Assembly: GCF_002094305.1 (NCBI RefSeq)
Contig: NZ_LWTX01000008.1
Coordinates: forward strand, 124,001-188,000
Source: Prescottella equi
GTDB lineage: Bacteria; Actinomycetota; Actinomycetes; Mycobacteriales; Mycobacteriaceae
Length of the DNA: 64,000 nucleotides
Reading direction: 5' to 3'
Position 1 is the stretch's first letter; every line of letters begins with the position of its first letter. Positions 19,005-27,097 of the stretch are shown piece by piece. Position numbers and translations under genes: made by a program. Below the pieces are notes generated by a model. The model was not told the origin of the DNA, did not search any database, and saw only the letters and a program-made list of their open reading frames with translations.

Positions 19005-19652
19005 ATGATGGTGTCGGGCGAGCTCGCTCCGGGACAGCGCCTCCCGGGCGAACGCACCCTCGCCGCCGATCTCGGCGTCGGGCGGTCGTCCGTCCGGGAG
19101 GCGCTGCGCGTCATGGAGGCGCTCGGTCTCCTCAAGGCACAGACCGGGTCCGGCCCCAACGCGGGCGCCATGATCGTCTCCCGCCCCACCGGCGGCATGA
19201 CGATGCTGATGCGCATGCAGGTCGCGGCGCACGGCTTCCCGGTCTCCGACGTCGTGCAGACCCGTCTCGTGCTCGAGTCCGAGGTGATGCGCACCCTCGC
19301 CGCCCAGCCGACGGTCGATCTGAGCACCGCCGTCGAACTGCTCGATTCGATGGACGAGCCGTCGCTGAGCTCGGACGAGTTCCTCGTGCTCGACGCCCAG
19401 TTCCACGTCGCGATGGCCGACGCCGCCGGCAACCAGGTGATCGCCGCGATGATGGCCGGGCTGCGCGCGTCGATCGAGTCGTACGTCGTGGGCGGGGTGG
19501 ACCGGATCGCGTGGCCCACGACGTGCACCCGGTTGCGGCACGAGCACCGTGGCCTGGTCGAGGCGGTCCGCAACGGCGACGCGTCCCTCGCGCAGCAACG
19601 GATCGTCGCCCACATCCGCGGCTACTACGAGGGCCTGCGCCACGACGCCTGA
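19005..19652 (+). CDS. GntR/FadR-family lactate regulator, N-terminus apparently frameshifted
   Basis: The 215-residue frame from 19005 contains most of a GntR winged helix (LPGERTLAADLGVGRSSVREALRVMEALGLL) and a C-terminal FCD ligand domain (LDAQFHVAMADAAGNQVI). It lacks the first helix of the winged helix. That helix is encoded just upstream in another frame: ATG at 18919 reads to HPRAWEHVL, then runs into a stop at 19006-19008. Two extra bases (or one missing) near 18988-18995 explain this. Intact, it would be a ~240-residue LldR-like regulator of lutABC/lctP. It could be a sequencing error, a real inactivation, or an internal start. Confidence 0.75.
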   Translation: MMVSGELAPGQRLPGERTLAADLGVGRSSVREALRVMEALGLLKAQTGSGPNAGAMIVSRPTGGMTMLMRMQVAAHGFPVSDVVQTRLVLESEVMRTLAAQPTVDLSTAVELLDSMDEPSLSSDEFLVLDAQFHVAMADAAGNQVIAAMMAGLRASIESYVVGGVDRIAWPTTCTRLRHEHRGLVEAVRNGDASLAQQRIVAHIRGYYEGLRHDA

Positions 19653-19653
19653 G

Positions 19654-20163
19654 TCACCCCGCGGCGCGCCGCATCAGGTTCGCGACGTGCGACTCGAACG
19701 CGACCAGCGTGACCACGTCGACGGCGGTGCGCGACGCCCGGATCGCCGAGACCGCCTGCTTCACAGCGTCTTCAGTGGGCCACCCGAACGCACCCGCCGA
19801 GATCAGCGGGAACGCCACGGTCCGCGCGCCGAGCCCGTCCGCGACCGCGAGGCTGCGGGTGTAGCAGGAGCGCAGCACGCCCGACCGGTCCTCGTGGCGG
19901 GAGAACCGCGGGCCGACGGTGTGGATCACCCACGACGCGGCGAGGTTTCCGGCGGTCGTGGCGACCGCCGCACCCTCGGCGAGCCCGTCGGGCAGCGTGG
20001 TCGACCGGAGCGTGCGGCACTCGGCGAGAATCGCCGGTCCACCGCGGCGGTGGATGGCGCCGTCCACCCCGCCGCCGCCGAGCAGCGTCGAGTTGGCGGC
20101 GTTGACGATCGCATCCGTCCGGAACGTGGTGATGTCGCCCTCGGCGACGTCGATGACGGTCAT
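19654..20163 (-). CDS. Macrodomain protein (O-acetyl-ADP-ribose deacetylase type)
   Basis: 169 residues forming a single macrodomain of the YmdB/MacroD type: GDITTFRTDAIVNAANSTLLGGGGVDGAIHR at the start, then AGNLAASWVIHTVGPRF and AFPLISAGAFGWP. These enzymes remove ADP-ribose from proteins or deacetylate O-acetyl-ADP-ribose; all core residues (NAAN, GGGGVDGAIHR) are present. It lies 13 bases after the ADP-ribosylglycohydrolase in the same operon, so the two should act together on ADP-ribosyl groups. Confidence 0.92.
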   Translation of the reverse strand: MTVIDVAEGDITTFRTDAIVNAANSTLLGGGGVDGAIHRRGGPAILAECRTLRSTTLPDGLAEGAAVATTAGNLAASWVIHTVGPRFSRHEDRSGVLRSCYTRSLAVADGLGARTVAFPLISAGAFGWPTEDAVKQAVSAIRASRTAVDVVTLVAFESHVANLMRRAAG

Positions 20164-20176
20164 TTCGGTTCTCCGT

Positions 20177-21127
20177 TCAGGTGTTGGTCACGGCCGTTCG
20201 TGACGCGATGTCGAGGCCGATCCGGACCAGGTCGTCCCCGCGGTAGCCCGGCCAGCCGTGCAGCATTGCGCGCCAGCGGTCCGGCACCGCCGACGCGCCC
20301 CACCGGGCACCGAGCAGACCGCCCGCGATGGCAGCGGTGGTGTCGGTGTCGTGGCCGGCGCGCACGGCACGCTCGAGCGCAGCGGGCAGCTGCTCCGGCC
20401 CCTGCGGCGTCCCGGCGATCGCCCACCACGCCGTGAGCAGTGCGTCGACGACCCAACCGTTGTTCGGGAAGTCCGCGGGCGTGCCGGTCTCGGCGGTGTC
20501 GAGCAACGGCGACCAGTACGCGCGGGTGCCGCTGTCGGCGACCTCGAGGTAGCCGCGCACGCCGTCGAAGGTGCCGTGCAGCACGGCGTGCCGGATGGCG
20601 TACGTCCACATCTCGCACGCCTCGACGGCCCGCTCGTCGTGATGGGTGAGCAGGCCGATCGCCCGCGCTGCGCGCACGCAGCGACCCTCGTCGTCGAGGA
20701 ACGCGAGCGCCACCGGCGCGGTCCGCATCAGCGAGCCGTTGCCCCCCTTGCGCCCCGGCACCGCCCACGCGCGCTCCCGCATCGCGGCAGCGTCGGCGGG
20801 GCGCGTGGACAGCACCGCGCGCGTCTGGTTCCCGATGTCCGCAGGGTCGGAGTCGTACCAGCGCACGAACTGGGCGGCGATCGCATCCAGTCCGGCATCG
20901 GTGGAGATGTCGACGCCGGTGGCGGCCGCCTCGGCGATGGCGAGCGCCATCGACGTGTCGTCGGTCCACTCCCCCGGTGCGAACGCTCCGATCCCGCCGC
21001 CGATCATGTCGATGACCGTGTCCGGACGCGGGGTGGTGAATTCGTATCCGGCACCGAGCGCGTCACCTGCGGCGGTGGCCAGCAGCACGCCCCCGACGCG
21101 ATCGGCCCGAGTTTCGTTCAGCTCCAT
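20177..21127 (-). CDS. ADP-ribosylglycohydrolase family protein
   Basis: 316 residues of the DraG/ARH fold. Metal-binding motifs are visible: GDALG (21-25), WTDDTSMA with D56-D57-T58, and GHDTDTTAAIAGGLLGA with D260 and D262, matching the two-metal site of ADP-ribosylglycohydrolases. It would hydrolyse ADP-ribose from protein or small-molecule targets in the cytoplasm. The ATG at 21127 faces the nrtR gene across a 64-base gap filled by tandem operators, implying control by NrtR. Confidence 0.92.
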   Translation of the reverse strand: MELNETRADRVGGVLLATAAGDALGAGYEFTTPRPDTVIDMIGGGIGAFAPGEWTDDTSMALAIAEAAATGVDISTDAGLDAIAAQFVRWYDSDPADIGNQTRAVLSTRPADAAAMRERAWAVPGRKGGNGSLMRTAPVALAFLDDEGRCVRAARAIGLLTHHDERAVEACEMWTYAIRHAVLHGTFDGVRGYLEVADSGTRAYWSPLLDTAETGTPADFPNNGWVVDALLTAWWAIAGTPQGPEQLPAALERAVRAGHDTDTTAAIAGGLLGARWGASAVPDRWRAMLHGWPGYRGDDLVRIGLDIASRTAVTNT

Positions 21128-21138
21128 GAAGAACCCCT

Positions 21139-21160
21139 TTTAGATCAATGTTGCGCTAAA
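21139..21160. promoter_or_regulatory. NrtR box 1
   Basis: A 22-bp imperfect palindrome with TTTAG and CTAAA at its ends and an inner CAA..TTG symmetry. Its core TTAGATCA-N4-TGCGCTAA is repeated exactly in box 2, starting 23 bases later. The position between divergent nrtR and the ADP-ribosylglycohydrolase, and the TTAG...CTAA ends, suit an NrtR operator. Confidence 0.65.
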
Positions 21161-21161
21161 G

Positions 21162-21183
21162 ATTAGATCATGGGTGCGCTAAT
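21162..21183. promoter_or_regulatory. NrtR box 2
   Basis: The second 22-bp copy, with ATTAG and CTAAT ends and the same TTAGATCA-N4-TGCGCTAA core as box 1. It ends nine bases before the nrtR GTG, so occupancy should block nrtR expression as well, which fits autoregulation. Confidence 0.65.
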
Positions 21184-21191
21184 CTGCAACC

Positions 21192-21848
21192 GTGAACGAG
21201 AAGTCCCTCACCGACTATCCCCGTCCATCGGTCGCCGTGGACGTCGCGGTACTCACCGTCGACGATCGCGGACTCGCCGTCGTGGTGGTCGACGGGCCGC
21301 GCGGCCTCGCACTGCCGGGCACCTTCCTGCATCCGGGCGAACGCCTGTCCGATGCGGCCGAGCGGGCCCTGAGCACGAAGGCCGACCTCACCGGCACCGA
21401 CTTCCATCAGCTCGCGATGTTCGACGCGCCGGACCGCGACGACCGCGGCTGGGTGCTGTCGATGGCCCACGGCGCGGCGCTGCCGGTCGACCGACTGCCC
21501 CACGACGTGCGACTGGTGCGGATCGACGACCGCAGCCCCGGCGAACCCCTGGCATTCGACCACGCCGAGATGGTGTCGCACGCGGTCGACGATCTACGGG
21601 CCCGCTACTCCCGGCACGTCGATCCGTCGGGGCTGCTGCCCGAGGAGTTCACGGTGCTCGAACTGCGCCGGCTCTACGAGGCGATCTACGACCGCACCCT
21701 CCCCAAGGACACGTTCCGGCGACTGGTCGTGGAGGCACTCGAGACGACCGGGCGGACCAGCAGTGGTGGCGCCGGACGTCCCGCCGAGATCTTCCGCCGC
21801 ACCGGGGCCGAGCTCCCCGCCGGCGCGACGGCGCTGCTCGCGGGCTGA
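21192..21848 (+). CDS. nrtR: NrtR-type Nudix transcriptional regulator
   Basis: 218 residues: an N-terminal Nudix-like domain (SVAVDVAVLTVDDRGLAVVVV..., LALPGTFLHPGERLSDAAERAL) joined to a C-terminal winged helix (LEEFTVLELRRLYEAIYDRTL-like segment, then DTFRRLVVEALETTG). The Nudix box has lost the REUXEE glutamates, as expected for a sensor rather than a hydrolase. NrtR proteins control NAD and ADP-ribose metabolism and sense ADP-ribose-type ligands. The GTG at 21192 has no clear ribosome site, so it may be leaderless or near-leaderless. Confidence 0.85.
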   Translation: MNEKSLTDYPRPSVAVDVAVLTVDDRGLAVVVVDGPRGLALPGTFLHPGERLSDAAERALSTKADLTGTDFHQLAMFDAPDRDDRGWVLSMAHGAALPVDRLPHDVRLVRIDDRSPGEPLAFDHAEMVSHAVDDLRARYSRHVDPSGLLPEEFTVLELRRLYEAIYDRTLPKDTFRRLVVEALETTGRTSSGGAGRPAEIFRRTGAELPAGATALLAG

Positions 21849-21974
21849 ACGGCCACACGCCGGGGTCGCCGTCCACGATCCTGTCGGGGGTCCGCGCTAC
21901 CTTGATCACCACATCACCGGGCGCCCGATTCCAGGTCTGCCCGGTGAGGCTCCATCCGGAATGACAGGGGGCTC

Positions 21975-22994
21975 ATGATCGATTCCGACACCTTCGACGC
22001 AGCAATCGACCGGTCCTGGAACCGCTTCCAGCGCCGCCTCGCCGACCACCTCGCTGCCATGCGCAACGACGACGTCCTCGTCCTCGAGTGGGCCGAGGAA
22101 TCCACGGTGGAGGGTTTCGCCCCGTGGGTGCAGTTCCTCGTATGGGACGAGGTCATGCTGCGTGGGGAGGTGTCGTCCAACGCGTACCTCGCACCCCGCC
22201 ACCAGCTGGCCCCGGCAGCCGAGAACATCCTCCGCAACCTGGGCTGGTCCGCACCCACCCACGGACCCGACGACGACCCAGACGAGGGCTCGTCCGCGTT
22301 CTTCGTCGATCGCGAACAACGTTGGGCCGACCAGTGTGCCGCAATGACCGTGACGACGTTGCGCGAGGTGTGGAGCGTCCCGCATCCGAGTTTCCTGCGA
22401 CCCGAGATCGTCGGCACCCTCGCCGGCTCCGACCTGCTGGGGATCCCGGACGTCGAGACCGGTGACGAGTTCGCCGTCCCGTACGTGGACGACACTGTCG
22501 CGACGGTGCCCGACGATCCGCAGGAGCTACGCGAACTCATCGCGCGGGCAGTCGAACAGTCGCTCGGGTTCATGCCCCGCCTCGACCAGGACGGCGACGT
22601 CGTGCTCACGCTCGACGACCATCCGGTGTTCGTGATCGCGCACCCCGATCAACCACTGGTGCGGGCGTGGATGCCGTTGTTGCACTCGATCACCGGCCGG
22701 ACCCGCGCCGCGGAGATGATCTGCGACCTCACCCGCCGCTGGCCGGCGATCCGGTTCACTCTCGACGAGGACCGGCTGAACGCGTCCGTCGACGTCTCGG
22801 CCAATCCGTTCGTGCCGCGCCACCTCGCGGACGCCCTCGACCAGCTGGGCCGGTTCGCGGCCTCCGTCGACACGGCGTTCGCGGCGCGGTTCGGCGGCGC
22901 CCGCATCGTCGACGACCCGCCGGACGACGAGATCGACGGCGAGGCACCAAATTCCCTCGGTCCTTCCGGCCACGAACCGAAAGGTGCCGAGTGA
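21975..22994 (+). CDS. TY-Chap / YbjN-like chaperone-fold protein
   Basis: 339 residues, soluble and acidic. Residues 1-150 (FDAAIDRSWNRFQRRLADHLAAM...ADQCAAMTVTTLREVW) and 190-310 (VVLTLDDHPVFVIAHPDQPLVRAWMPLLHSI) look like two tandem domains of the type III secretion chaperone/YbjN superfamily that are common in actinobacteria. Such proteins are thought to bind peptides; the partner is unknown. The acidic tail (PPDDEIDGEAPN) is probably disordered. It stands alone, with the nearest gene starting 131 bases downstream. Confidence 0.6.
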   Translation: MIDSDTFDAAIDRSWNRFQRRLADHLAAMRNDDVLVLEWAEESTVEGFAPWVQFLVWDEVMLRGEVSSNAYLAPRHQLAPAAENILRNLGWSAPTHGPDDDPDEGSSAFFVDREQRWADQCAAMTVTTLREVWSVPHPSFLRPEIVGTLAGSDLLGIPDVETGDEFAVPYVDDTVATVPDDPQELRELIARAVEQSLGFMPRLDQDGDVVLTLDDHPVFVIAHPDQPLVRAWMPLLHSITGRTRAAEMICDLTRRWPAIRFTLDEDRLNASVDVSANPFVPRHLADALDQLGRFAASVDTAFAARFGGARIVDDPPDDEIDGEAPNSLGPSGHEPKGAE

Positions 22995-23125
22995 CGGACG
23001 CCGTCGCGCTCGCCGATCGCGGCTCCTGACGGACTGAGGAACCTGGACGAACTCGGTCCCGGAATCGCGGGAGCGGAGCACAATCAGGTTCCGTGCACGA
23101 TTCTGCGCCGACGGAAGGGGCACCC

Positions 23126-23575
23126 ATGTCCGACCGCACGCCCGAGAACCACGGTCACGACGGGCTCTTCGCCGGCGACACGGTGGTCGAGCAGGCCGTT
23201 GCGAAGGGAACAGCACTGGGCGGCGCGGTCCTACTCGTCACGGTCGGCCTGCTCGAAGCCCTCCAGGGCCTGTCCGCCGTCGACGGTGACAAGGTGCTGG
23301 ACCTGGACGCCGACTACCGATTCCAGCTGGGCGAGACCGGGTGGGGCTGGATTCACGTGGTACTGGGCATTGTCGTCGCCGCCGCCGGTGCGGCACTGTT
23401 CACCGGCCGCGCGTGGGCCCGGGTGGCCGCGATGGTGATCTGCGGCGTGTCGATTCTCGTCAACTTTCTGTGGTTGCCGAACTACCCGATGTGGGCGATC
23501 TCGATCATCGCGCTCAACGCGGTGGTCATCTGGGCGGTTGCCACCTGGAACCCCGAGGAGACGTCGCGGCCATGA
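23126..23575 (+). CDS. DUF7144-like four-helix membrane protein
   Basis: 149 residues with four hydrophobic segments separated by short loops. The central GWGWIHVVLGIVVAAAGAAL and FLWLPNYPMWAISIIALNAV stretches are typical of the actinobacterial DUF7144 membrane family. The ATG at 23126, with GAAGGGG upstream, is preferred over a GTG at 23093. The stop overlaps the next gene's start (ATGA at 23572), so the two membrane proteins are translationally coupled. Function unknown. Confidence 0.8.
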   Translation: MSDRTPENHGHDGLFAGDTVVEQAVAKGTALGGAVLLVTVGLLEALQGLSAVDGDKVLDLDADYRFQLGETGWGWIHVVLGIVVAAAGAALFTGRAWARVAAMVICGVSILVNFLWLPNYPMWAISIIALNAVVIWAVATWNPEETSRP

Positions 23576-24975
23576 CGAACGACGCCGGAAACGGTCTGCT
23601 CGACAACGACGAACGGGCGGAGCTGCGACGCCTTCGCGCCGAGGTTGCGACGCTGCGCACCCAGGTCGCCGAAGCGGGTTCGGCCACCGCGGCGCCCGCC
23701 CGCCCGCCACGGCACACCCTGCGGTGGATCGGCGTTACGGTGCTCCTGGTCCTCGTTGCCGTGCTGGCGATCGTGTCGGTGACGTCCCGCTTCGTGCGCA
23801 GCCAGATCCTCGACACCGACCGGTACATCACCACCGTCGCACCGCTCGGCGAGGATCCTGCGATCCAGGCCGAGGTCACCAACCAGATCACCGACGAGAT
23901 CTTCAGCCGCGTCGACATCGACGCGCTCACCGCGGAAGCGCTGGGCGCGATCACCGAAGCCTCGAACGTCGCGTCCAACGCTCCGCGCGTCAATCAGCTC
24001 CTGACCGGGTTGTCGCCCGTGATCGCGGGTCAGACGAAGAGCTTCGTCCACGACACGGTGTCGACGTTCGTGCAATCCCAACAGTTCGAGGATCTGTGGA
24101 TCCAGGCCAACCGCCGCGCCCACAGCGCCCTCGTGTCGGTCGTCACCGGCAACTACGGGATCAGTTCCGTCGAGGTCGATCAGAGCGGCACCGTGAGCAT
24201 CTCGCTGGCAACGATCATCGAGAATGTGAAGACCGCATTGACCGACCGCGGTTTCACGATCGCGCAGAACATTCCGTCGGTCGACAAGCAGTTCGTGCTG
24301 TTCCAGTCCCCGAATCTGGTGAAGGCCCAACGCGCGGTCAACGCACTCGACAAGGCGTCCTCAGTACTGCCGTGGCTCGGCATAGCCTGCATCGCCGGTG
24401 CGGTCGCGCTCGCTCCACGTGGTCGTCGCCTGCGCACCCTGTCACTCGCCGGGCTGTCGGTGGCACTCGGGATGCTCGTCCTCGCGATCGCGATACTCGT
24501 GGCCCGCGCGATCTACATCGACGACATCCCGGCCGACGTCTTGTCCGCCGATGCCGCGGCCGCGGTGGTCGACACGGTGCTCGTGCCGCTGCGCACCAGC
24601 CTGCGTGCAGTGGCGGTGGCGGCGCTGGTGGTCGCGGTCGGCGCCTATCTGGTCGGCGGATCCTCCTCGGCCATGGCCGTGCGGCGGGGGTTCGGTCGTG
24701 CCGTCACCGTGGTCAACCGTCCCGTGCACGGCCACACCCCGAGCAGCATCGAACGATGGGCATTCCAGCTTCGGGTTCCGCTGCGCTGCACGATCATCGG
24801 GATCGCAGCGTTGCTCCTGGTCTTCTGGCGCTACCCCACCGGTCTCGTCGTGTTCTGGATCGTCGTCGGCGCCCTCCTCGCGCTCCTGGTGCTCGAGATC
24901 CTGGCGCGGCCGACCCGCGGCTACGTCGAGTCCGGGGACGAGCGGGAGGCCGACGAGGTATCTCCGACACCGTGA
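23572..24975 (+). CDS. Large integral membrane protein, unknown function
   Basis: 467 residues. A short coiled-coil-like start (DERAELRRLRAEVATLRTQVAEA) precedes a first membrane helix at about 50-70. A ~210-residue extracytoplasmic domain follows (ITTVAPLGEDPAIQAEVTNQ...), then helices near 275, 300, 335, 405 and 430. This layout is widespread in actinobacteria without a known role. It starts inside the stop of the preceding DUF7144 gene and converges on a small membrane gene 12 bases downstream. Confidence 0.8.
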   Translation: MTNDAGNGLLDNDERAELRRLRAEVATLRTQVAEAGSATAAPARPPRHTLRWIGVTVLLVLVAVLAIVSVTSRFVRSQILDTDRYITTVAPLGEDPAIQAEVTNQITDEIFSRVDIDALTAEALGAITEASNVASNAPRVNQLLTGLSPVIAGQTKSFVHDTVSTFVQSQQFEDLWIQANRRAHSALVSVVTGNYGISSVEVDQSGTVSISLATIIENVKTALTDRGFTIAQNIPSVDKQFVLFQSPNLVKAQRAVNALDKASSVLPWLGIACIAGAVALAPRGRRLRTLSLAGLSVALGMLVLAIAILVARAIYIDDIPADVLSADAAAAVVDTVLVPLRTSLRAVAVAALVVAVGAYLVGGSSSAMAVRRGFGRAVTVVNRPVHGHTPSSIERWAFQLRVPLRCTIIGIAALLLVFWRYPTGLVVFWIVVGALLALLVLEILARPTRGYVESGDEREADEVSPTP

Positions 24976-24987
24976 TTCACACGTCGG

Positions 24988-25266
24988 TCACGAGTCGCCA
25001 CGCGTGAGCTTCCAACCGAACCGGATCGCGGCGACGGCCGACAGCCACCCGAGCACTGCGCCCGCCACGGGATACACGAGCGCCACCAGCAGTGACGAGG
25101 GCTGGATCGCCACCGAGACGCTGCCGTACGAGTAGTCGCCGACGTACGCGAAGTTGGTCCGGACGGGTTCGGACAGCCAGACCCACTCGACGAGAGTGAC
25201 GACCGCGAGGGTGAGCAGACCGAGCACCAACCCGAAACAGGTCGCTAGCACCTTCAGCGCACGCAT
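24988..25266 (-). CDS. Small two-helix membrane protein
   Basis: 92 residues from the ATG at 25266: an N-terminal helix (VLATCFGLVLGLLTLAVVTLV), an extracytoplasmic loop of about 35 residues rich in aromatic and small residues, and a C-terminal helix ending FGWKLTRGDS. The preceding 11 in-frame residues from 25299 look non-coding. A 12-bp palindrome (CCGGACGTCCGG, 25309-25320) lies just upstream and could be an operator. No family is recognised. Confidence 0.6.
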   Translation of the reverse strand: MRALKVLATCFGLVLGLLTLAVVTLVEWVWLSEPVRTNFAYVGDYSYGSVSVAIQPSSLLVALVYPVAGAVLGWLSAVAAIRFGWKLTRGDS

Positions 25267-25340
25267 CGTGGCTCCCCGACAGATTCCATGACTGTGCACT
25301 ATTCCAGGCCGGACGTCCGGAATGGGGTAAGCGCGGCGGC

Positions 25341-25718
25341 TCAGCTCAGCGCCCGCTGCTTCCGTTCCTGGAATTCGGCGTCGTCGATGAGGCCGGCGTC
25401 GAGCATCTGCTTCGCCTCGTGGATCTGGTGCGCGCGCGAACCCCGAGATATGCGCTCGACGTATTCGTGCTCGGCGTGCTCGACCCGCTCGAAGTCGGAG
25501 TGCGCCCGGCGCGCCATGTCGTCACCTTTGAGAATGACGTAGACCAGCGTCGACGCGAACGGCAAGAAGATCAGGAAAACGATCCACAACGCCTTCGCAA
25601 CCCCCGACATCTTGTGGTCTCGGAACAGATCGGCGAACACCGCGAACAGGACGATGAGGTATGCGCCGAAGATGAAGCAGGCGAGGATCACTGCGACGAC
25701 GTTCCAGAAGCTGTCCAT
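25341..25718 (-). CDS. PLDc_N plus SHOCT domain membrane protein
   Basis: 125 residues. The N-terminal half is a cardiolipinase N-terminal-like two-helix hairpin (VVAVILACFIFGAYLIVLF and ALWIVFLIFLPFASTLVYVI). The C-terminal ~30 residues are a SHOCT motif (HQIHEAKQMLDAGLIDDAEFQERKQRAL). It is last of three same-strand genes that seem to form a unit, two of which end in SHOCT domains. Such proteins are linked to envelope stress in other bacteria; here that is inference. Confidence 0.8.
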   Translation of the reverse strand: MDSFWNVVAVILACFIFGAYLIVLFAVFADLFRDHKMSGVAKALWIVFLIFLPFASTLVYVILKGDDMARRAHSDFERVEHAEHEYVERISRGSRAHQIHEAKQMLDAGLIDDAEFQERKQRALS

Positions 25719-25739
25719 CTTCGGCTCCTCCTCGGTGGG

Positions 25740-26075
25740 TCACGACGCCAGAATTCTGGCCTTCTCCGCGGCGAACTCCTCCTCCGTGAGGACTCCCTGC
25801 GCCTTGAGTTCGCCGAGTTGTTTGAGCGCGCTGATCCGGTCGACGGTTCCCGCGGCGGCCGGCGCCTGCGCCGCAGGGGGCGGCGGTGCGGCCTCGTACT
25901 GCGGCGCCGACTGGTACTGCGGTGCGGGCTCGTACTGGGACGCGGACTCGTACTGGGGCGGAGCCTGCTGTGCTGCCCAGCGCTGGCCCTGCCTGCGCGA
26001 CACCCGATTGGACACCGCAGTGGCGGTTCCTGCGACCACGGCGGTGCGGGCTACGCCTCGGAGAAGACCCGGCAT
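25740..26075 (-). CDS. SHOCT domain protein with Tyr/Pro/Gln-rich linker
   Basis: 111 residues: a short N-terminal MPGLLRGVARTAVVAGTATAVSNRVSRRQGQRWAA segment, a repetitive linker with about five SQYE/PQYx units, and a C-terminal SHOCT motif (ALKQLGELKAQGVLTEEEFAAEKARIL). The architecture matches the common actinobacterial SHOCT proteins. It starts at 26075, 16 bases after the DUF6325-like gene and 21 bases before the next SHOCT gene, so all three are probably co-transcribed. Confidence 0.85.
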   Translation of the reverse strand: MPGLLRGVARTAVVAGTATAVSNRVSRRQGQRWAAQQAPPQYESASQYEPAPQYQSAPQYEAAPPPPAAQAPAAAGTVDRISALKQLGELKAQGVLTEEEFAAEKARILAS

Positions 26076-26091
26076 GATTGCTCCTCGATTC

Positions 26092-26556
26092 TCAGGTGGA
26101 GGCGTCGAGCGCGTCGAGCGCCGACAGAACGCCCTGGACCGGAATGCGCCCGGACGCCACCAGTTGCGCGCCCTGACGTCGCAGCGCCGTCGCGAACGGT
26201 GCCGCCCAACAGTTCTCGTAGACGAGGATCGCTCCGGACCTGCCCGGCTCGAGCGCGACGGCCGCCTCGTCGAGGTCGGTGCGGTCGAGCAACCCCGACG
26301 ACGCCTCCGCGAACAGCGTGACGTCGACTTCGCTGCCGAACCCGAAATCCTCGATCGCGAGACCGACCACCGAGCCGTCGTCGTCCTTCCGGACGAACAC
26401 CAGGTCGAGGACCCGGATGATGCCGCGTTCGACCAGGTCGACCAGGATCGGCAGCGCGGAGCCGTCGGGATTCCGCCCGGCCGGGAATTCCACGACCGCG
26501 TAATCGATGGGACCGAGTTCGTCGAACTCGGAATCGTCCAACTGCTTGTCGTCCAC
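26092..26556 (-). CDS. DUF6325-like protein
   Basis: 154 residues beginning LGPIDYAVVEFPAGRNPDGSALPILVDLVERGIIRVLDLVFVRKDDDGSV, the hallmark of the DUF6325/DUF1269-like family that sits beside SHOCT genes in many actinobacteria. The C-terminal half carries a ferredoxin-like pattern (AILVYENCWAAPFATALRRQGAQLVASGRIP). It starts with GTG at 26556 and is the first gene of the three-gene unit. Function unknown. Confidence 0.8.
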   Translation of the reverse strand: MDDKQLDDSEFDELGPIDYAVVEFPAGRNPDGSALPILVDLVERGIIRVLDLVFVRKDDDGSVVGLAIEDFGFGSEVDVTLFAEASSGLLDRTDLDEAAVALEPGRSGAILVYENCWAAPFATALRRQGAQLVASGRIPVQGVLSALDALDAST

Positions 26557-26746
26557 CGCACGACCTCTGTTCCTCGAAGGGCTGAGTCTGAAACGGAAGA
26601 GCCTCGATGCTGCGTCATCAGTATCTCATCGGGGCGCGCGACCGAAGCGGTGTTCGGCAAAGCCGGTCCGCGGGAATAGACCGATCCGGGCCGGGCCTTG
26701 TACCGAGGTAACGTGCGATCGTAAGCAACACGAAAGGAGCCCGACC

Positions 26747-27025
26747 GTGGCGAACAGGATCGAGCACAACGCGGATCAGAGCCGCTTCGAGATCTACGTC
26801 GACGACGCCCTCGCCGGCTACGCCGACTACGTCGAGGCGCACGGGGTCCGCGACTTCGGGCACACCGTGACCGAGCCCGACTTCCGTGGTCAGGGCATCG
26901 CCGGTCAGGTCGTCAAGGCAGCACTCGACGCGACGCGCGAACAGGGCCTCAAGATCGTGCCGTCGTGCTCGTACGTCGCGAAGTACGTCCAGTCCCATCC
27001 CGAGTACGCCGACCTGGTCGCCTAG
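26747..27025 (+). CDS. Small GNAT-like N-acetyltransferase (YidJ/NATD1 type)
   Basis: 92 residues with the reduced GNAT fold of the GCN5L1/NATD1-like family: FEIYVDDALAGYADYVEAHGVRDFGHTVTEPDFRGQGIAGQVVKAAL, then the conserved IVPSCSYVAKYVQSHPEYADLV ending. The GTG at 26747 has AAAGGAG seven bases upstream. Members bind acetyl-CoA, but their substrates are mostly unknown. Standalone gene. Confidence 0.88.
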   Translation: MANRIEHNADQSRFEIYVDDALAGYADYVEAHGVRDFGHTVTEPDFRGQGIAGQVVKAALDATREQGLKIVPSCSYVAKYVQSHPEYADLVA

Positions 27026-27077
27026 CCCGGTTTTCCGTCGAGTGGGACCTGCCTCACCGCGGCCTCGCGCCACGGGG

Positions 27078-27097
27078 TAACTATGGAGACATAGTTA
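27078..27097. promoter_or_regulatory. Perfect inverted repeat upstream of MBL-fold gene
   Basis: TAACTATG-GAGA-CATAGTTA: eight-base perfect arms around a four-base spacer, 34 bases before the metallo-beta-lactamase-fold gene. It looks like a repressor operator near the promoter. No regulator gene is adjacent. Confidence 0.55.

Noticed and set aside
18914-19864. 316-residue frame covering the GntR gene
   Set aside because: After the first ~25 codons it reads antisense-like Arg-rich sequence; only its short start matters, as the displaced N-terminus of the regulator.
25309-25320. CCGGACGTCCGG as a strong operator
   Set aside because: GC-only 12-bp palindromes are common at this base composition; kept only as a remark in the gene entry.
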